A DNA stretch of 64,000 nt from Treponema sp. (lineage in GTDB: Bacteria > Spirochaetota > Spirochaetia > Treponematales > Treponemataceae), in contig JAEESZ010000010.1 of assembly GCA_016286535.1 (NCBI GenBank), forward strand, positions 1 through 64,000. The letters run 5' to 3'. The position numbers and the translations under genes are program-made. Shown piece after piece: positions 61,425 through 64,000 of this stretch. The notes under the pieces are model-generated. The model worked only from the letters and a program-made list of their open reading frames with translations. It ran no database searches and had not been told where the DNA came from. The first letter of the stretch is position 1. Each line of letters starts with the position of its first letter.

Positions 61425-62666
61425 ATGAAAAAGGTACTCATTGCAGATAAACACACTTTATTCAGAGAATTCTTAAAGACAAAGCTCGAAGAAGATCAGA
61501 TTGATGTTATCCTTACTCAGGAAAATCGTGATACCTTCACAAAAATGATTACCATACTTCCAAACCTTATTATTCTGGACATGGAAGACGATAATTCTGA
61601 AGAAATGGACTTTCTTGAGCGCAAGATGGACAACTTCAATACTGTAAATATTCCGGTTATTGTTACAGGTCCAACCCAGGAAAAATCAAACCTGGCTGCC
61701 CTTGCAAAATATGGTGTTGTTAAATACTTTGCAAAACCAATTCAGTTTGATGTCTTCTTTGAATCAATCGGAAAAATTCTGCACGCCCCTCTTTCAATTG
61801 ACACAACTCCCTGCGTTCTCGATTTACACCGAAACGGAAACATCATTTTTATAGAACTTGCCCTGGGTCTTAACCGCGAAAAGATGGTACTTCTTCAATA
61901 CAAGCTTTCAGAAATGATAGAAAAAGAAGAAATTGATAATCCTAAAATAGTTATCATGCTTACCAATCTTGAACTTTCCTTTATAGACGGTTATAACCTT
62001 GAATTCCTTATAGACAATGTACTTGCCTGTCCAAAGGTTCATAATAAAAACGTAAAGATTCTTTCCCTCAGTCCTTTTGTAAAGGAACTGATTGCAGGAC
62101 ATTCTCAATACACAGACATAGAAGTTGCAAACCAGCTTCCACGTTTATTGACCTCGCTTGTTGACACTTCAATCAACTCAAATGTTTCAGATTTGATTAC
62201 AGATAAAATCCTTACAAAATCAAATGAATTCGAAACAGATGAAGGCACTGTAGACACCAGATTCTCTTATGAAGCAGGTAAGAAGCCTAACGACGGTACA
62301 GTTTTGAACATTGCCATTATTGATGCAAATGTTACAGACCTGGAACAGACAAAAAAGATTTTCGAAAGTGTCGGTGCAAATGTAAAAACCTTTATTTCCG
62401 GAAAAGATTTCTGCAACACCTACGAAGCAGAAAAATATAATCTTGTAATTCTTGATGTTCTTATGCCTGATAATTCAGGTATGCAGGTTTTACAGTTCTT
62501 AAAGGCCAGATCAAATACTCCAAATGTAATTGTTTATTCTAAAAACATTCAGAGAGCTTCAATTGTTCAGGTATTAAGCATGGGTGCAAAGCATTATCTG
62601 GTAAAACCTCAAAAGCCAAATGATTTACTGCAAAAATCCCTGTCTATAATTAAAGGCAATATTTAG
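61425..62666 (+). CDS. Receiver - STAS-like - receiver protein
   Basis: 413 residues. First receiver-like domain (1-125): KKVLIADKHTLFREF, LIILDMEDDN, KYFAKPIQF. Middle (about 130-265) resembles a STAS/anti-sigma-antagonist fold (NGNIIFIELALGLNREKMVL, KIVIMLTNLELSFIDG). Second receiver (about 290-413): NIAIIDANVTDLEQ, LVILDVLMPDNSG, HYLVKPQKP, with Asp and Lys intact. No output DNA-binding domain. TAAAAT ends seven bases before the ATG and no ribosome site is seen. It could partner the RsbW-type ATPase protein at 32-33 kb. Confidence 0.75.
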   Translation: MKKVLIADKHTLFREFLKTKLEEDQIDVILTQENRDTFTKMITILPNLIILDMEDDNSEEMDFLERKMDNFNTVNIPVIVTGPTQEKSNLAALAKYGVVKYFAKPIQFDVFFESIGKILHAPLSIDTTPCVLDLHRNGNIIFIELALGLNREKMVLLQYKLSEMIEKEEIDNPKIVIMLTNLELSFIDGYNLEFLIDNVLACPKVHNKNVKILSLSPFVKELIAGHSQYTDIEVANQLPRLLTSLVDTSINSNVSDLITDKILTKSNEFETDEGTVDTRFSYEAGKKPNDGTVLNIAIIDANVTDLEQTKKIFESVGANVKTFISGKDFCNTYEAEKYNLVILDVLMPDNSGMQVLQFLKARSNTPNVIVYSKNIQRASIVQVLSMGAKHYLVKPQKPNDLLQKSLSIIKGNI

Positions 62667-62669
62667 AAT

Positions 62670-63506
62670 ATGGAAAAAATCAATCTTCATACTCATTGTA
62701 ATTTTTGCGATGGAAAAAACACTGCAGAAGAAATGGTTCTGTCTGCAATTCAAAAGGGCTTTACCCTTCTGGGCTTTTCCAGCCACAGCATGCTGCCCTA
62801 CACTTCAGACTGGCATATTCCTGTAGAAAAGCATGAAGATTATGTAAAAACAATTCACAGCTTAAAAGAAAAATATAAAGATAAAATAGAAATTCTCTGC
62901 GGTTTTGAGGTTGATTACATTCCCGGTCAATCCATGCCGGAAAAATCTCATTTTCTGCCTCTTGTGCCTGATTACTTAATTGGTTCAGTTCACTACACAA
63001 GCAGCGTAGAAGCCGGTTACACGGTAGATGATTCTACAGAGAATGTAAAAAAGGGCCTTGAAGAAATCTATAAAAACAAGGGCAAAGAACTGGTCTGCCA
63101 GTATTTTGATTTACAGAGACAGATGATCCGGAAGGGGGATTTCGAAATCTGGGGACATGCTGACCTTATAAGAAAGAGAAACGGCATCCTTAAGTTTTTT
63201 AACGAAGAGGATTCCTGGTATAAAAATGAATTAAAAGAGACTGTAAAAGTTGCCGCTAAAAAAGGACTGGTTGCAGAAATTAACACGGGAGCCATAGCCC
63301 GCAAGGCAATGGATGATGTATACCCGTCAAAATACTTTCTTGAATTAATGTATCAGGAAAAAATTCCTGTTTGTGTAAATTCAGACAGCCACGACATTTC
63401 CAGCATAGACTGCGCCTTTGACCGCGCTTATACAATTGCCAGAAATGCGGGCTATACAGAATTAATATATCCTACAGCTCACAAAATCTACACTGTAAAA
63501 TTATAA
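62670..63506 (+). CDS. Histidinol-phosphatase, PHP type
   Basis: 278 residues, PHP-fold phosphatase. INLHTHCNFCDGKNT (metal His-x-His), LGFSSHSMLP, GFEVDYIP, GSVHYT, WGHADLIRK and VCVNSDSHD are the metal-binding blocks of HisK-type histidinol-phosphate phosphatases (step before histidinol). It completes part of the histidine route with hisG and hisB at 54-56 kb. It begins three bases after the receiver-protein stop and lacks a clear ribosome site. Confidence 0.88.
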   Translation: MEKINLHTHCNFCDGKNTAEEMVLSAIQKGFTLLGFSSHSMLPYTSDWHIPVEKHEDYVKTIHSLKEKYKDKIEILCGFEVDYIPGQSMPEKSHFLPLVPDYLIGSVHYTSSVEAGYTVDDSTENVKKGLEEIYKNKGKELVCQYFDLQRQMIRKGDFEIWGHADLIRKRNGILKFFNEEDSWYKNELKETVKVAAKKGLVAEINTGAIARKAMDDVYPSKYFLELMYQEKIPVCVNSDSHDISSIDCAFDRAYTIARNAGYTELIYPTAHKIYTVKL

Positions 63507-63507
63507 A

Positions 63508-63864
63508 CTATCTGTTTTTTCTTTCCTGAGCACTTGCACAGCCTACACAAAGAAGGGCATATGGAAGGGCCATTAATCTTTCTTCAGGAATTTCTTTTCC
63601 ACAGGCTACACAGCGACCGTATTTTCCCTGGTAAATTCTTTCCAGAGCATTATTAATCTGCTGTAATCTATTTGCATCCTGGGCACCAAGGGAAGTTAAT
63701 AAAGTTCTATCTATTGCATCGGCAGCAACGTCTGCTTCGTCTCCAGACTCAACTGTTTTTACCAGTTCGCGCATATCATCACTTTGATCAGCCAGAGATG
63801 CCAGAATAGTTTTTTTCTGAGCGAGAAGTTCTTCTTTCATTTTTTCAATGAATTCTTTTGTCAT
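63508..63864 (-). CDS. DksA/TraR-type zinc-finger protein
   Basis: 118 residues. A coiled-coil N-terminal part (about 1-75, EFIEKMKEELLAQKKTILAS) and a C4 zinc finger (YGRCVACGKEIPEERL..ALLCVGCAS, about 83-112). DksA-like proteins enter the RNA-polymerase secondary channel and change transcription with ppGpp. Start at 63864 is supported by GGGAGG ten bases upstream; 13 extra codons to 63903 are not. Promoter on the minus strand: TTGTCT (plus 63961-63966), 17 bases, TATATT (plus 63938-63943). Confidence 0.87.
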   Translation of the reverse strand: MTKEFIEKMKEELLAQKKTILASLADQSDDMRELVKTVESGDEADVAADAIDRTLLTSLGAQDANRLQQINNALERIYQGKYGRCVACGKEIPEERLMALPYALLCVGCASAQERKNR

Positions 63865-63937
63865 ATTTTTAATTCCTCCCGAAACCTTAATCTTAAGATA
63901 CACTTATGTTGTAAAGTTTCAAAGTTTTGTATATACT

Positions 63938-63966
63938 AATATAAATGTAAAAATCCAAAAAGACAA
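63938..63966 (-). promoter_or_regulatory. Promoter of the DksA-like gene
   Basis: Minus strand TTGTCT (63961-63966), 17-base spacer, TATATT (63938-63943). The predicted leader is about 65 bases. Bases 63967-64000 are AT-rich and show nothing further. Confidence 0.65.
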
Positions 63967-64000
63967 ATATTTTTTTTGGATATAATCAATTTTTTTTATA

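Noticed and set aside
1..64000. CRISPR array, insertion sequence, prophage or tRNA
   Set aside because: No evenly spaced direct repeats, transposase, integrase or cloverleaf was seen on either strand.

Overview
The window looks like chromosomal DNA of a gut- or rumen-type spirochaete of the genus Treponema. The first ~57 bases are the 5' end of a 16S rRNA gene on the minus strand, with the GGCGCGTCTTAAGC stretch I associate with treponemes. The DNA is AT-rich, with many lipoproteins, few insertions and dense, short operons. I see no tRNA gene, transposase, phage gene or CRISPR array.

Layout. 1-460: 16S start, its promoter and leader. 501-3207: TldD/TldE-type protease pair. 3210-7118 (minus): cellobiose 2-epimerase, solute-binding lipoprotein, aminotransferase. 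7177-13866: a MoxR-Bat operon (MoxR ATPase, DUF58 protein, membrane protein, a BatA-BatB-BatC-like fusion and a BatD-like protein with a C-terminal SH3-like domain). 13884-16846: Smr protein, secreted phosphatase/nuclease, orphan adenine methylase. 16959-20906: a catalytically stripped PurH-like protein, mraY, M20 peptidase. 20921-26175: galE, TPR lipoprotein, secreted VWA protein, and an unknown protein / XRE-cupin regulator / phosphodiester glycosidase operon. 26298-32423: citrate synthase, a small secreted protein, pseudouridine synthase, lipoprotein, dCMP deaminase, formate-THF ligase. 32429-39723 (minus): a receiver/ATPase/cNMP-binding signalling protein, MBL hydrolase, HAD phosphatase, short FGGY kinase, PRPP synthetase, ACT protein, phenylacetate-CoA ligase. 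40079-45748: esterase-like protein, ComFB fusion, era, ychF, DUF362 ferredoxin. 45745-50907 (minus): HD-GYP protein, GH35 beta-galactosidase, a 52-residue rubredoxin and an acyl-CoA synthetase. 51056-54597: a PadR / HAAS / DUF4097 / GPH-transporter operon. 54767-59487: hisG, hisB, RNase HI, two lipoproteins, a probable outer-membrane barrel. 59675-63864: groEL, a double-receiver protein, histidinol-phosphatase, DksA-like protein.

Working together: cellobiose epimerase, GH35 galactosidase, GPH symporter, galE and the short sugar kinase point to growth on plant or host oligosaccharides. MoxR-Bat genes, mraY and many lipoproteins serve the envelope. ComFB and HD-GYP proteins suggest cyclic-di-GMP signalling, and the ATPase/cNMP and receiver-STAS-receiver proteins suggest partner-switch-like control. 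The most unusual signals are (1) short copies of the GroEL C-terminal end repeated behind groEL, each with a hairpin; (2) a group of genes whose promoter -10 box lies only 6-9 bases before the start codon, implying leaderless mRNAs; (3) the PurH-like pseudoenzyme; (4) the Bat fusions; and (5) GC-rich, nested-palindrome intergenic islands. All calls come from reading the sequence; no database search was run.
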